Shown: positions 7,792 through 16,434 of the stretch, in pieces
Numbering within the stretch: the first letter of the stretch is position 1
Layout of the letters: each line of letters begins with the position of its first letter
Source: Alteromonas sp. ASW11-130
GTDB taxonomy: Bacteria; Pseudomonadota; Gammaproteobacteria; Enterobacterales; Alteromonadaceae
Assembly: GCF_026183735.1 (NCBI RefSeq)
Contig: NZ_JAPFRE010000041.1
Span: forward strand, 28,297-92,296
DNA length: 64,000 nucleotides
Direction: 5' to 3'
The notes under the pieces: model-generated
The model's input: the letters and a program-made list of their open reading frames with translations, nothing else
What the model was told of the DNA's origin: nothing
The model's database searches: none
Made by a program: the position numbers and the translations under genes

Positions 7792-10770
7792 TTAGAAGGT
7801 ATAACGTGCACCTATGTTGTAACGAGGGCCCGTTTCAGTGTAACTAACTAACTGCAGCTCTGAACGCTCATGAGCACGCACGGCTTCATCAGTTATATTT
7901 AACGCTTCAACAAAGAATGTTAAATTTTTATTGAAGTCATAGCTAGCATTGATGTCCCATTGACCGTATTCCTCAACAAAGACCGGATTTAGCAGGCCCA
8001 GCCCGTTTACGGTGGAAGCTAAGAACTTGTCACGCCAGTTATAAGCAATTCTCATTTGGATGCCATCTTTATCGTAGAAACCGATTAAGTTAGCGGAATC
8101 ACTTACACCAAGTAGACCACCCTGACCTTCTAACTGTGTGACGTCATATTCAAGATCAGAATCAACTATAGTTGCATTCGCGATTATACCGAAGCCCGAC
8201 TCACCGAATAAGTGTTGAACTGCGAGTTCCCACCCATCTGTACTTGCTTCGTCTTGGTTAACAGGGATAGAAATATCAAAAGTAGCTACATTATCTTCAC
8301 CAGGAACCCCTAGGATGAAGCCATTCGCATCTACAGTGTCTGGGTAATTATCAATTATATATTGTCTGATTTCCCCTGTCGTGGCACCAGAACCTAACGT
8401 GGCAACTGCTTCATCATAACGTGCCCCTTGCGCTGGGTGAGGCAATCCAAAAGTTTGCTCTTGAACAATACCAGTATTTACAAAGTTAACCCCTTCTTTT
8501 TTGAAGTAACCTACCGAGGCGTAACTTCCTTCCCCGTAATACCACTCTAATGCCAAATCGAAGTTAGTCGATTCAAATGGCTCAAGCCCTGGGTTACCAC
8601 GGGCGCCTGACCCGCCATTGATTCTCACCAGTGGGTTCAACGTTTGCCCACCTTGTATGTCACCGTATCCTGGACGAGCCATGGTTTTACCCCATGATGC
8701 GCGCAGCATCAAATCATCGGTAAGGTCCAAGTTAAAATCTATGGCTGGTAAGAAATTATCATAGCTACCAGTTAATTCGGTAAATTCTTGGGTGCCTGTG
8801 CCAATTAGGGTGAACTCGTTGTCACCTGCCCACGCAATATTACTATATGTAGGAACTAACGCTCTAGAAGTAACATCTGTTTCTTCGTAACGAGCGCCAA
8901 CCGAAAGACGATAAGGCATCTCACCTAAATCACCAGACAAATTCATTTGCACGTATGCGGCATTGATTTCTTCTTTTGTACGACGGTCAGTCGTCATATC
9001 GGAAGAAGCACAGAATGATGTGCCACAATCACCTACCGATCCCAGACCGCCGTAGGTTTGGTCTGCAATCGCGCGAATAGTATTAAAGTCCCAGGTGAAA
9101 AATTCATGCTGGAGCGCTGGATCGCCGCTAGCACCGGCATCAAACTTATCCCCGATAGTTTCTCTTGTGAAAGCTGAAGGGTCGATATCGCCAGCTTCCC
9201 CTATTCCACCCCAGTTATCCTGTTGTACATTTGAAAACGCTGAGCGGTTCTTCATTTCTGAACTACTTACACCAAAATCAACACTTTCAATAACGCCCCT
9301 ATCGAACGTGTAGCTACCACTTAACTGCGCCTGTTGAATATCACTACGCATCTGGCTGTTTCTGAAGGAGCTCCCCGTCACGCGAACGTCACGAGCGCGA
9401 ATGCTGTCTTGCCCCGTTGGATAAGTGATATCGAGTACAGGGAAGTCCCCACTAAAGTTAGTAGTGGTAACAGACCGCACCCACGTAGCCGTACCAATGA
9501 CATTATTGCTGCCGTATGGACTGTTGGGCAGAGAATCTGCTGAAGAGTCATGAATGTCGAACACGAGTTCAAGATTATCATTCACTTCCCACTCAATATT
9601 TAAGCCAAGTGATTTATTTTCATTAACCGTTGAAAACTGACCCGCGCCCATCGCCAAGTCACCTGGTTCTCCAAAGGCTTCAGTGTATACAATCGGCGCG
9701 ACCACCGGTCCATCTGTAAATTCTGCGCGCGAAGGGCCAAAGTTGTACCATGCGGATACATCATTGTAACGATCGTCCACATCATTTTTTGCATACGTAT
9801 AATCTAACGTAGCGGTTAAACCATCGACCGGACGATACTGAAGCGTCAACTGGCCATTTGTTCTTACACGCTCAATTTCGTGGAAATTGTAGCCCACGCT
9901 TTGTGGAACGCTATAGATATCACTTGGATCCGGATAATTTTGGTAAGCAGTGGCTGCATCACCGTCTGGGATTAAACCTCCCCAATCTGCATTACCTCCT
10001 GCCCAGTCAAAACCGTTCACCGTTCCAGGGTAGGTTCTCCACCCGCCCGTATTGGCCTGTGCATATCCACTATCACGCTTTTGATACGACCCAGATATAG
10101 CCACACCAAAAGTATCATCTGCGAACGTATTACTATACAAAGCAGATAATTCAGGTGTGATAGAATCACCTTTGTCAGAAGATTCATCGATAACGCCTTT
10201 AACACCAAAAGTCGCTTTTAAACCAGGAGAGTTTAATGGTTTGGTGGTAAGTATATTAATCGTTGCGCCCATACCACCAGTTGGAACGTGCGCTTTGCCT
10301 GTTTTATACAGCTCAACCCCCGCAATCCCTTCAGAAGCAATGTTAGCAAAATCAAACGAACGAGAAGTAGAGGCTGACGTCGCTTCTAATGACGAAGCTG
10401 GCATGTGTCTGCCATTCAGCAACACTAGGTTATAATCAGGGCCGAACCCACGAACAGTAACTTTACTCCCTTCACCGTTCTGGCGATCAATCGAAACCCC
10501 AGTGATACGTTGCAATGATTCGGCCAAGTTAGTATCTGGAAATTTACCCATTTCCTCTGCAGATATCGCATCGACAATACCTTGAGAAGAGCGTTTAATA
10601 TCCATCGAACGAATCACCGAGCCCCGAATACCGGATACTTCGATTACTTCAACCATGTTATCGTCGGCGTCCGCGGTCGCTTCTTGCGCTATTGCACTAT
10701 GCATCGTCGCACCTAGCAACAACGACATACTGGTAGCAATTCTAGTTTTTCTAAATAAGTTTCGTTTCAT
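7792..10770 (-). CDS. TonB-dependent outer-membrane receptor (TIGR01782 type)
   Basis: This protein is about 992 residues. I start it at the ATG at 10770 rather than 24 bases upstream because AGGGGA precedes it by about 5 bases and it then begins with a clean signal peptide (MKRNLFRKTR ... AIAQ). A TonB box (VEVIEVSG) follows. The plug domain has the signature VDAISAEEMGKFPDTNLAESLQ, and VTVRGFGPDYNLVLLNGR. The long beta barrel ends in GARYTF, with the terminal Phe expected for barrel insertion. This large subclass usually imports oligosaccharides or related nutrients in Alteromonadales, Xanthomonads and Caulobacter. Together with the LacI-type operator upstream, this suggests carbohydrate-responsive expression. 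The actual ligand is unknown. Confidence 0.92.
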   Translation of the reverse strand: MKRNLFRKTRIATSMSLLLGATMHSAIAQEATADADDNMVEVIEVSGIRGSVIRSMDIKRSSQGIVDAISAEEMGKFPDTNLAESLQRITGVSIDRQNGEGSKVTVRGFGPDYNLVLLNGRHMPASSLEATSASTSRSFDFANIASEGIAGVELYKTGKAHVPTGGMGATINILTTKPLNSPGLKATFGVKGVIDESSDKGDSITPELSALYSNTFADDTFGVAISGSYQKRDSGYAQANTGGWRTYPGTVNGFDWAGGNADWGGLIPDGDAATAYQNYPDPSDIYSVPQSVGYNFHEIERVRTNGQLTLQYRPVDGLTATLDYTYAKNDVDDRYNDVSAWYNFGPSRAEFTDGPVVAPIVYTEAFGEPGDLAMGAGQFSTVNENKSLGLNIEWEVNDNLELVFDIHDSSADSLPNSPYGSNNVIGTATWVRSVTTTNFSGDFPVLDITYPTGQDSIRARDVRVTGSSFRNSQMRSDIQQAQLSGSYTFDRGVIESVDFGVSSSEMKNRSAFSNVQQDNWGGIGEAGDIDPSAFTRETIGDKFDAGASGDPALQHEFFTWDFNTIRAIADQTYGGLGSVGDCGTSFCASSDMTTDRRTKEEINAAYVQMNLSGDLGEMPYRLSVGARYEETDVTSRALVPTYSNIAWAGDNEFTLIGTGTQEFTELTGSYDNFLPAIDFNLDLTDDLMLRASWGKTMARPGYGDIQGGQTLNPLVRINGGSGARGNPGLEPFESTNFDLALEWYYGEGSYASVGYFKKEGVNFVNTGIVQEQTFGLPHPAQGARYDEAVATLGSGATTGEIRQYIIDNYPDTVDANGFILGVPGEDNVATFDISIPVNQDEASTDGWELAVQHLFGESGFGIIANATIVDSDLEYDVTQLEGQGGLLGVSDSANLIGFYDKDGIQMRIAYNWRDKFLASTVNGLGLLNPVFVEEYGQWDINASYDFNKNLTFFVEALNITDEAVRAHERSELQLVSYTETGPRYNIGARYTF

Positions 10771-10881
10771 GTGTGTCCCCTGATGCCGCTGCATCTAGTT
10801 GCCAATACTTCTACTATATTAAACATTTACACGTATGCGAAAATCGCAATTTGTATGCGCTTTCATATTTTAAAAAACCTC

Positions 10882-10906
10882 ATCCGCGTATCGTCGATAC
10901 GCGGAT
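10882..10906. terminator. 11-bp hairpin in the receptor leader region
   Basis: A perfect inverted repeat (ATCCGCGTATC / GATACGCGGAT, 3-base loop) is flanked by an A-run on its left and TTTTT on its right, so it could terminate in either direction. On the minus strand it lies about 110 bases before the receptor ATG and downstream of the operator, that is, inside the likely 5' leader. It may be an attenuator, the end of a small RNA, or a terminator for the response-regulator transcript. Confidence 0.55.
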
Positions 10907-10998
10907 TTGAGAAGTTTTTCGAGCTTCGTTTCCTGGCACTATGTTAAGCATAGCCTAAACATACTTTTTTGATGCAGCCAGACGGTAAGAATACATTT

Positions 10999-11012
10999 TG
11001 TAAACGCTTACA
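10999..11012. promoter_or_regulatory. LacI-family-type operator upstream of the receptor operon
   Basis: TGTAAACGCTTACA fits the TGNAANCGNTTNCA pattern bound by GalR/LacI-family repressors, which in Alteromonadales control sugar-use genes. It lies 229 bases upstream of the receptor ATG. The surrounding region (10771-11272) has long A/T-rich stretches and holds no gene that I can support. No LacI-family regulator gene is in the window. Confidence 0.6.
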
Positions 11013-11272
11013 TTTTTTAATTTAATATTTTCCCTTTTGTGATGCAAGTGTTTTTTTTTTGTTAAATTTAAAGAGGGCGAAGTAAGTTGTAAAATAACCT
11101 ACTGAAAATTTGATGTTTTTTGTTCTTACGCTTGTGAAGAACTAGGCGCGTGCTCTTCAAGGAAAATATAAATTTGAACCCTGCAGCTGGATTCATGGTT
11201 ACACAAATGTTAATAACTTTTAATTTTTACCTAGGCACGAATATCCACGACACCTCATTTACCAATGGAACC

Positions 11273-11665
11273 TTAGCTAAAATAGGTCTTTGTGATACGT
11301 TCTAGATCCTCCAGCAGGATCGGCTTATCAATGAACCCTTTAACACATGCAAACCGAGCCGCGCGCTCTTTATCTGGTTCAAAAACGGAAGAGGAATGCA
11401 TAAAAATTAACGACTCAAAATGGTGATGAAACGCATTGGCCTCATATTTTTCGAGAAAATCCCATCCGTTCAATCTGGGCATATTTATATCAAGAATGAT
11501 GATATCGGGGAAAGATTTCACACCCGCTAGATATTCAAGCGCCTCTTCGGCACTTCTCATAAAAGTGAGCTTACCGGTATAGTTGTAATCGTAAAACGCT
11601 TCTTGAGTGAGAAAGTTATACTCATCGTCGTCATCAATACACAATACATCTTGAAAACTTCGCAT
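11273..11665 (-). CDS. single-domain response regulator (CheY-like receiver)
   Basis: This 130-residue protein is a receiver domain alone. The acidic pocket is IDDDDE (10-15), the phospho-acceptor is Asp59 in IIILDINMP, and the conserved lysine is in FIDKP near the C-terminus. SSSVFE carries the conserved Ser/Thr position. The PRLNGWDFLEKYE segment is typical of Rcp1-type regulators that pair with hybrid or phytochrome-like kinases. With no output domain, it must act by protein contact or relay. The adjacent upstream DNA on the same strand contains what appear to be remnants of a histidine kinase, so it may have lost its partner. Its start is ATG at 11665 with no strong ribosome site visible. 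Confidence 0.85.
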   Translation of the reverse strand: MRSFQDVLCIDDDDEYNFLTQEAFYDYNYTGKLTFMRSAEEALEYLAGVKSFPDIIILDINMPRLNGWDFLEKYEANAFHHHFESLIFMHSSSVFEPDKERAARFACVKGFIDKPILLEDLERITKTYFS

Positions 11666-11773
11666 ACTATTTATCTGACTCTCTTTAGATATAAGGTAGC
11701 TCTATAACTAACCGGGTGCTGACACGGGTTTACGTGTGAAGCCGATATCTCTTCCATACAATTCCACTTGAAA

Positions 11774-12240
11774 CTAAATCATATAATACACCACTCTCAC
11801 TTCACCTGCTTGCAGAATTACGGACTCCAACGGACCAGGTACGTTTTCTTTTTGGCTTTTATCCATGCCAATACCATTGCCGTCTATAGTTAATAAAAAC
11901 ACTTTGCTAGATATTCTGTTACTGCGTATATTTCTGGTGAGCGTTCAGGTAAGGGTTAACGAATGGCGTGTGTTATCCCATCGTGCAATACGTTGTTAAA
12001 AAAGGGTGAGATGTAATAGATAGATGGCGGGTGAGAAAATTTTGCTTTGATTGATACTATTAGAAGCCTTAATCGAAACTTCAACTACATCTAATAGAGG
12101 GCCTGAAAAAGAGTAGTATTGTTGCTCTCGTCTTCCGTTACACATATGGTTGCCATTACTTCAATCAGATTATCCGAACTATTTTTAAGCGCCATCAAAA
12201 TACTTGATACTTCTGAATATACCACCCACGCCGCCTACGC
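11774..12240 (-). pseudogene. possible decayed histidine kinase
   Basis: No intact frame exists here, but minus-strand fragments in different frames resemble a sensor kinase ATPase domain. NNVLHDGITHAIR (near 11955-12000) resembles an N box, and LLTIDGNGIGMDK (near 11850-11900) resembles the D-x-G-x-G-x G1 box. Further upstream, a helical fragment, ILMALKNSSDNLIEVMATIC (near 12140-12215), ends in a stop. The fragments appear in the correct order on the strand of the neighbouring response regulator. They are separated by stops and frameshifts. The identification is tentative because each fragment is short. The rest of 11666-12682 shows no gene. Confidence 0.3.
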
Positions 12241-12682
12241 AACTACCCTTTAATATTCTGTTGAAAAGCTTTGTCACAGTATGTTTTCAGATTGATTTAA
12301 TTTGGAGGTGAGTGGACGCAAAGTGGCCAAGCCAATTAGAAATAGCCTGAATTTGCACTGGATCCGCAGATGGGAAGGTAACAAAAAGCGTCACCTGTGA
12401 CCTAGTAGCGCTTAAGAGTAGAAATACAAACATACCAAATGTCGCAACATGGTTGATGTTATTGCCAAGAAATAGCGATTTGTCGGTTTTTTTAATACTA
12501 ACCTGAAGCGCGTCGTTTCTTTCTGTTCATTTTTGTACAAGTTTTTTTCGATTGAAATCTTCCCGTCGGCGGCGTTTACTTATACGCTTAGTCAACCTAA
12601 GCCATAAGGGAAAAACCAGGCCCGCACGGTCAGTGTTGAAACGGTAGTTGGGGTGCGGTTACCCACAACCCCAAACGAAGTT

Positions 12683-13492
12683 CTATTTTTTCTTTCTGCG
12701 ACTCATACCGAAACCAGTAAGCCCGCTGGCAAACAACAGCCACGTCATCGGCTCTGGTACATCCACAGTCGAAAAAGTATAGTTAACCGTGGTCTCCGAA
12801 TACCAGTGAGCATACAAGCTTCCTTCAAGATCTGTAATTGTTACGTCCTCTACACCAGAACTCGATGCGCTAATGCCTCCAGAGGTGAATAAAGAGGATT
12901 GAAAATCGTAAGTGCCAGTGCCGATAAATTTGGCTAATAACGCCGAGTCTGTAATAGTTCCAGACCAAGTGGATGGCAGATCTAGCCCAAGTCCACCGTC
13001 ACTCTCCTCCACAGTACAAGTTTCTGTAAACTCACACGACCCACTTAGCGAGCGTGATGCATCGATTGAAAAGAGGTCTTCAGTGGTAGAGCCAAAATCA
13101 AGTTGCGCTAAAAAAAGAACGTTGAGTGGCGAACTAGAAAGGTTACAAGTATAGCCACTGCTACTACGATTATTACAAGTAGCCTCAGCGTAAGCCCTAA
13201 CGGCTACTTCCTGGTAGTTATTTATAACCAGTTCAACTCCCTCTAAAATACGCGTTCCGCCAAGGCTATCAAACTGTTCAATGCTCGATGTTGTCGTTCT
13301 AGCACCATTAAAACCGATTGTACTGTCAGCAACCAAGCTGGGACCGCTTTGGGTGTCATAGATACTCACGCTATTGTAGATAGTTGATGTGGTAATAACA
13401 TCAGCTACGGCAGGCTGAACGCTACCTAAAATAGCTGTAACTCCCGGTAATATACATAACGACTTCAGATTATTTTTATTCGCTCCAGGCAT
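12683..13492 (-). CDS. PEP-CTERM sorted secreted protein
   Basis: This secreted protein of about 269 residues ends in VPEPMTWLLFASGLTGFGMSRRKKK: a Pro-Glu-Pro motif, a hydrophobic stretch and a basic tail. That is the PEP-CTERM signal recognised by exosortase (EpsH/XrtA type). An N-terminal signal peptide ends near AVAD. The middle is Ser/Thr-rich with a few Cys, as usual for these surface or matrix proteins, and has no enzymatic motif. I prefer the ATG at 13492, preceded by GGAG at a spacing of 6, over the one 12 bases upstream. Two direct repeats lie upstream. No exosortase gene is in the window, so sorting would depend on a locus elsewhere. The biological role is unknown. Confidence 0.8.
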   Translation of the reverse strand: MPGANKNNLKSLCILPGVTAILGSVQPAVADVITTSTIYNSVSIYDTQSGPSLVADSTIGFNGARTTTSSIEQFDSLGGTRILEGVELVINNYQEVAVRAYAEATCNNRSSSGYTCNLSSSPLNVLFLAQLDFGSTTEDLFSIDASRSLSGSCEFTETCTVEESDGGLGLDLPSTWSGTITDSALLAKFIGTGTYDFQSSLFTSGGISASSSGVEDVTITDLEGSLYAHWYSETTVNYTFSTVDVPEPMTWLLFASGLTGFGMSRRKKK

Positions 13493-13596
13493 GAGAGGCT
13501 CCATTAATTAGAATTTACTTGACGCGTATCATTAGCAAGATCCACACCATATTTTTCAATTACCAAAAATCAGTAACTTGCATGAATTTTGTAAGA

Positions 13597-13693
13597 TCAG
13601 GACACTTGCTAGTGTAAAAATAGCTGACACAATGGTGTGCTAGGCGCTAATACATTTATATCAGGATACTTACTAGTGTAAAAATAGCTGACA
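13597..13693. repeat. two direct repeats upstream of the PEP-CTERM gene
   Basis: Two 33-base copies (13597-13629 and 13661-13693) differ at only about three positions and are spaced exactly 64 bases apart. Each contains CTAGTGTAAAAATAGCTGACA-like sequence in the common form GTGTAAAAATAGCTGACA. They lie between the PEP-CTERM gene and the converging-side oxygenase gene. They look like paired binding sites for a regulator of the PEP-CTERM gene (about 105 and 170 bases upstream of its start). Confidence 0.55.
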
Positions 13694-13723
13694 AACCGAC
13701 CTGCCAGGCTATGCTACGTTGAA

Positions 13724-14377
13724 TTAGTACAACTCTTCTTCAACAATCACATTAAAGGCCACTGAGATTCGTTCACCGGAGCCGTGAAACGGATGTACCT
13801 GATGGGTAAGCCAACTTGGAAATACAACCATCAATCCCGGTATAGGATCTATAACATAACGTGATTCCAGGATTGTATTTTTTAGATAAGCCATGTTCGC
13901 GCCCGCTCGAGGATCTAACAATTCTAACTTACCGTTGCGTGAGTCTCCGTTAGCTGTCGGATTCCCCCGTGCAATATAATAAACTCCTGACCATAGACAG
14001 TTTGGATGATTATGCGGGGTATTATAACCGCGGTCCCGGTTTACATTCGCCCACGCGTCAAATTTAAATTTAAAACGCCGAGGCTTACCTTCGCTTAGTG
14101 AAATGCTCTGGGTTAAGCTAACTGTAATCTGGTTAACACGTTTAAACAGCTTATTTATACAAGGAGCCTTCCATCGAAAAAAATCAGGCTCCGAATGCCA
14201 GCCACCAATATTTGATTTTTGTACTCCTTTAGACGAAGCCTCCCGTTTTAGTATTTCCTGGGTTAACTCCCGATTGAGGTTCTCACTGTCGGGCCAATTA
14301 TAAGCAACGAGAGGAGTAGAAAATATCATCGCCATATGGTCAGACAGCTCGAGTTGCGCTTCGTTATTGTTATTCAT
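13724..14377 (-). CDS. putative 2OG-Fe(II) oxygenase (TIGR02466-like)
   Basis: This 217-residue protein matches the small 2OG-Fe(II) oxygenase family seen in marine bacteria and phages (TIGR02466). IFSTPLVAYNW opens the domain. NTPHNHPNCLWSGVYYI (119-135) has His122 and His124, of which one is an iron ligand with the nearby Asn/Asp position. VVFPSWLTHQVHPF (184-197) carries the second His (192), and ERISVAFN (202-209) has the Arg that binds 2-oxoglutarate. It has no signal peptide. It is a single gene on the minus strand next to low-complexity repeats. The family's substrate is not established. Both termini look intact and the length is normal. Confidence 0.8.
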   Translation of the reverse strand: MNNNNEAQLELSDHMAMIFSTPLVAYNWPDSENLNRELTQEILKREASSKGVQKSNIGGWHSEPDFFRWKAPCINKLFKRVNQITVSLTQSISLSEGKPRRFKFKFDAWANVNRDRGYNTPHNHPNCLWSGVYYIARGNPTANGDSRNGKLELLDPRAGANMAYLKNTILESRYVIDPIPGLMVVFPSWLTHQVHPFHGSGERISVAFNVIVEEELY

Positions 14378-14433
14378 TTAATAGTTCCGCTGGGTCAATG
14401 TAGTGGCCAAATTAACTATGCCATTACACAATA

Positions 14434-14619
14434 CTAAAAAGATAAAAAGTAAAAAGTAAAAAGGTAAAAAGTAAAAAGTTAAATAGTGGCTAGTTGTAAA
14501 TTAAAGGTTAGGCTTAGTCAAATTGGTTAGGAGCCTTTGAAGCCTAAAAAATAAGCTAAACTTCTTATTTATTACTTACTTCTTACTTCTTACTTCTTAC
14601 TTCTTATTATTTACAACTA
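14434..14619. repeat. two opposed low-complexity repeat tracts
   Basis: The left tract (14434-14480) is built of AAAAAGT heptamers; the right tract (about 14570-14606) is built of TTACTTC heptamers. An exact 11-bp inverted repeat, TAGTTGTAAAT (14491-14501) and ATTTACAACTA (14609-14619), brackets the interval, so the whole can fold on itself. Such tracts vary in copy number by slippage. The rest of 14378-14970 holds no gene that I can support; a short plus-strand frame ending at the IS border has no recognisable family. Confidence 0.6.
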
Positions 14620-14970
14620 AAGGGTGGACGGTCTTAAAGCTTTGTTGAAGATGACAAAAGGGCGGTTGACTCAAATCTAGGAAACCTTAACCACTCCTGC
14701 TTTATCTTCAAATCAAGCAAACACTAAATGCGTATGATTTTTAGTTTTTGCATCTCCCATCCTCTCGTAGTAATTGTGCTCCCATTGGGGTTTAGCGCAA
14801 AAAGTTCAGCAGGCCGCTCTTACTTTACTTTCTCGGGAGCTACCGGAACAAACTATACGAAGAGCAATAGCAGTCCTATATTCCTATTGAGCTTAGATGG
14901 ATTAGTCGTTACTCGATCTGACAGATTCAGCAACAGGGCTGAATCATATCTGACAGTCTCCTGTGTATCT

Positions 14971-16188
14971 TGAGTTCAACTGGTGAATGCAACGCTATCC
15001 TTATTTAAGGAGGAACGTTGCCATGAAACAAAGAAAACGCATCTATTACTCACCTGAACAAAAAACACTTATTTGGGACAGGTATAAGCGAGGCGATTCG
15101 CTGCATGATATCACTAGAATGTTTGACCGCTTTCATTCTTCGATTATGCCAACCATCTATCAAACTGGTGGGTATCGGCCACCAGAACGAAAAAGACATC
15201 CACAATCTCTCTCGCTTAATGAAAGAGAAGAGATATCACCATGCTTAGTCAGCAAACAATCCATTCGAGAAATTGCCAGACGTTTATCTAGAGCGCCATC
15301 AACAATCAGCCGAGAGATAAAGAGAAATGGTGGATTGAAGCGCTACCGTGCCGTCGAAGCAGAACAACGAGCATGGGACGAAGCATTAAGACCTAAGCCA
15401 TGTAAGTTAATCGGCTCGCCAGAGTTGTGTAAACTGATAGCTGTTAAGCTTAAAAGAGCATGGTCACCACAACAAATTGCGGGTTGGTTAAAGCGACAAT
15501 ATCCCGATAATCAGGAAATGTACGTGTCCCACGAAACCATCTATAAAACACTGTTCATTTAGACGCGAGGAGCGTTGAAGAAAGAGCTGCAACAGTGCTT
15601 GAGAACGAAAAGAGCCGTCCGAAAGTCTCGTTCATCAACGCTAAAAGGCCAAGGCTTAGGCCAAATTCCAGATGCTTTATCTATCAGTGAGCGCCCAGCT
15701 TCCGTTGAGGATAGCGCTGTACCTGGGCATTGGGAAGGGGGCCTGATATGCGGTTCAAAGAACAGCTATATCGCAACTCTTGTTGAACGCCACTCTCGTT
15801 ATGTGTTGCTCGCCAAAGTGGAAGATAGCAAGTCATCTACAGTTATTGCTGCGCTAATTAAACAAGCCCAAAAGTTACCAAGCGAATTATATAAATCACT
15901 CACATGGGATAGAGGTAGGGAAATCAAAGACCACAAGCAGTTCACATTGGAGACTGACATCCAAGTATATCTGTGTGATCCTCATTCTCCTTGGCAACGC
16001 GGTTCAAATGAAAATACCAATAGGCTATTGAGACAGTATTTCCCCAAAAGCACTGACTTATCAGTACACAGTCAACAAAAGCTTAGTAGCGTCGCAAGAC
16101 AACTTAACGAAAGGCCTAGAAAGACGCTAGACTATGAAACACCAGCTCAGAGATTTAACCAGTGTGTTGCGTCCATCGATTGAACTCA
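14971..16188 (+). mobile_element. IS30-family insertion sequence, inactive
   Basis: The element is about 1218 bp, bounded by imperfect terminal inverted repeats of about 24 bp. Left, it starts TGAGTTCAA at 14971; right, it ends TTGAACTCA at 16180-16188. The inner halves agree at most positions (GCAAC at both ends). It contains a single transposase gene running almost end to end. I do not see a convincing short target duplication at the borders. The transposase is broken twice (see the gene entry), so this copy cannot move by itself. Confidence 0.85.
15023..16183 (+). pseudogene. IS30-family transposase, amber-interrupted
   Basis: One reading frame starts at the ATG at 15023 (AAGGAGG at 15007-15013) and runs to 16183, interrupted by a single TAG at 15560-15562. 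The sequence before it (SHETIYKTLFI) and after it (TRGALKKELQ) is continuous with the IS30 family, where a Gln usually stands at about this point, so a CAG or CAA to TAG change is likely. The N-terminal helix-turn-helix region includes REIARRLSRAPSTISREIKRNG. The catalytic core has PGHWEGGLI where the family has a WEGDLI, so the first Asp of the DDE triad is Gly. TWDRGREI and WQRGSNENTNRLLRQYFPK keep the second Asp and the Glu. Nonsense mutation and lost catalytic Asp both point to a dead copy. Confidence 0.85.
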
Positions 16189-16434
16189 CAATGTATAGCG
16201 GCCATTTACTGCTTTGCAAAATATCGAGACCTTAGCACAAAGTTACAATTCGTCATTCGCACTAAAAAATAGGTCAGAATTCGGTGTTGAAGCCGATAGA
16301 GAGCTCCTCCAAGTTAAAAGTTGCGTTTATATCATTAGCAGAGGCACATAAAACTTGTTACATATCACAACTTAATTAATTGGCTAGCCCATAATATGCT
16401 AATCCCTAAACGTGAGTTATAGAGAAGAAAATAA

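Noticed and set aside
12648..12674. Terminator after the first PEP-CTERM gene
   Set aside because: The 7-bp stem TTGGGGT/ACCCCAA has a 13-base loop and no T-run on the gene's strand; too weak to call.
14728..14973. 81-residue plus-strand frame before the IS30 element
   Set aside because: Ends at the IS border, no family features and no clear ribosome site; could be a truncated gene but nothing supports it.
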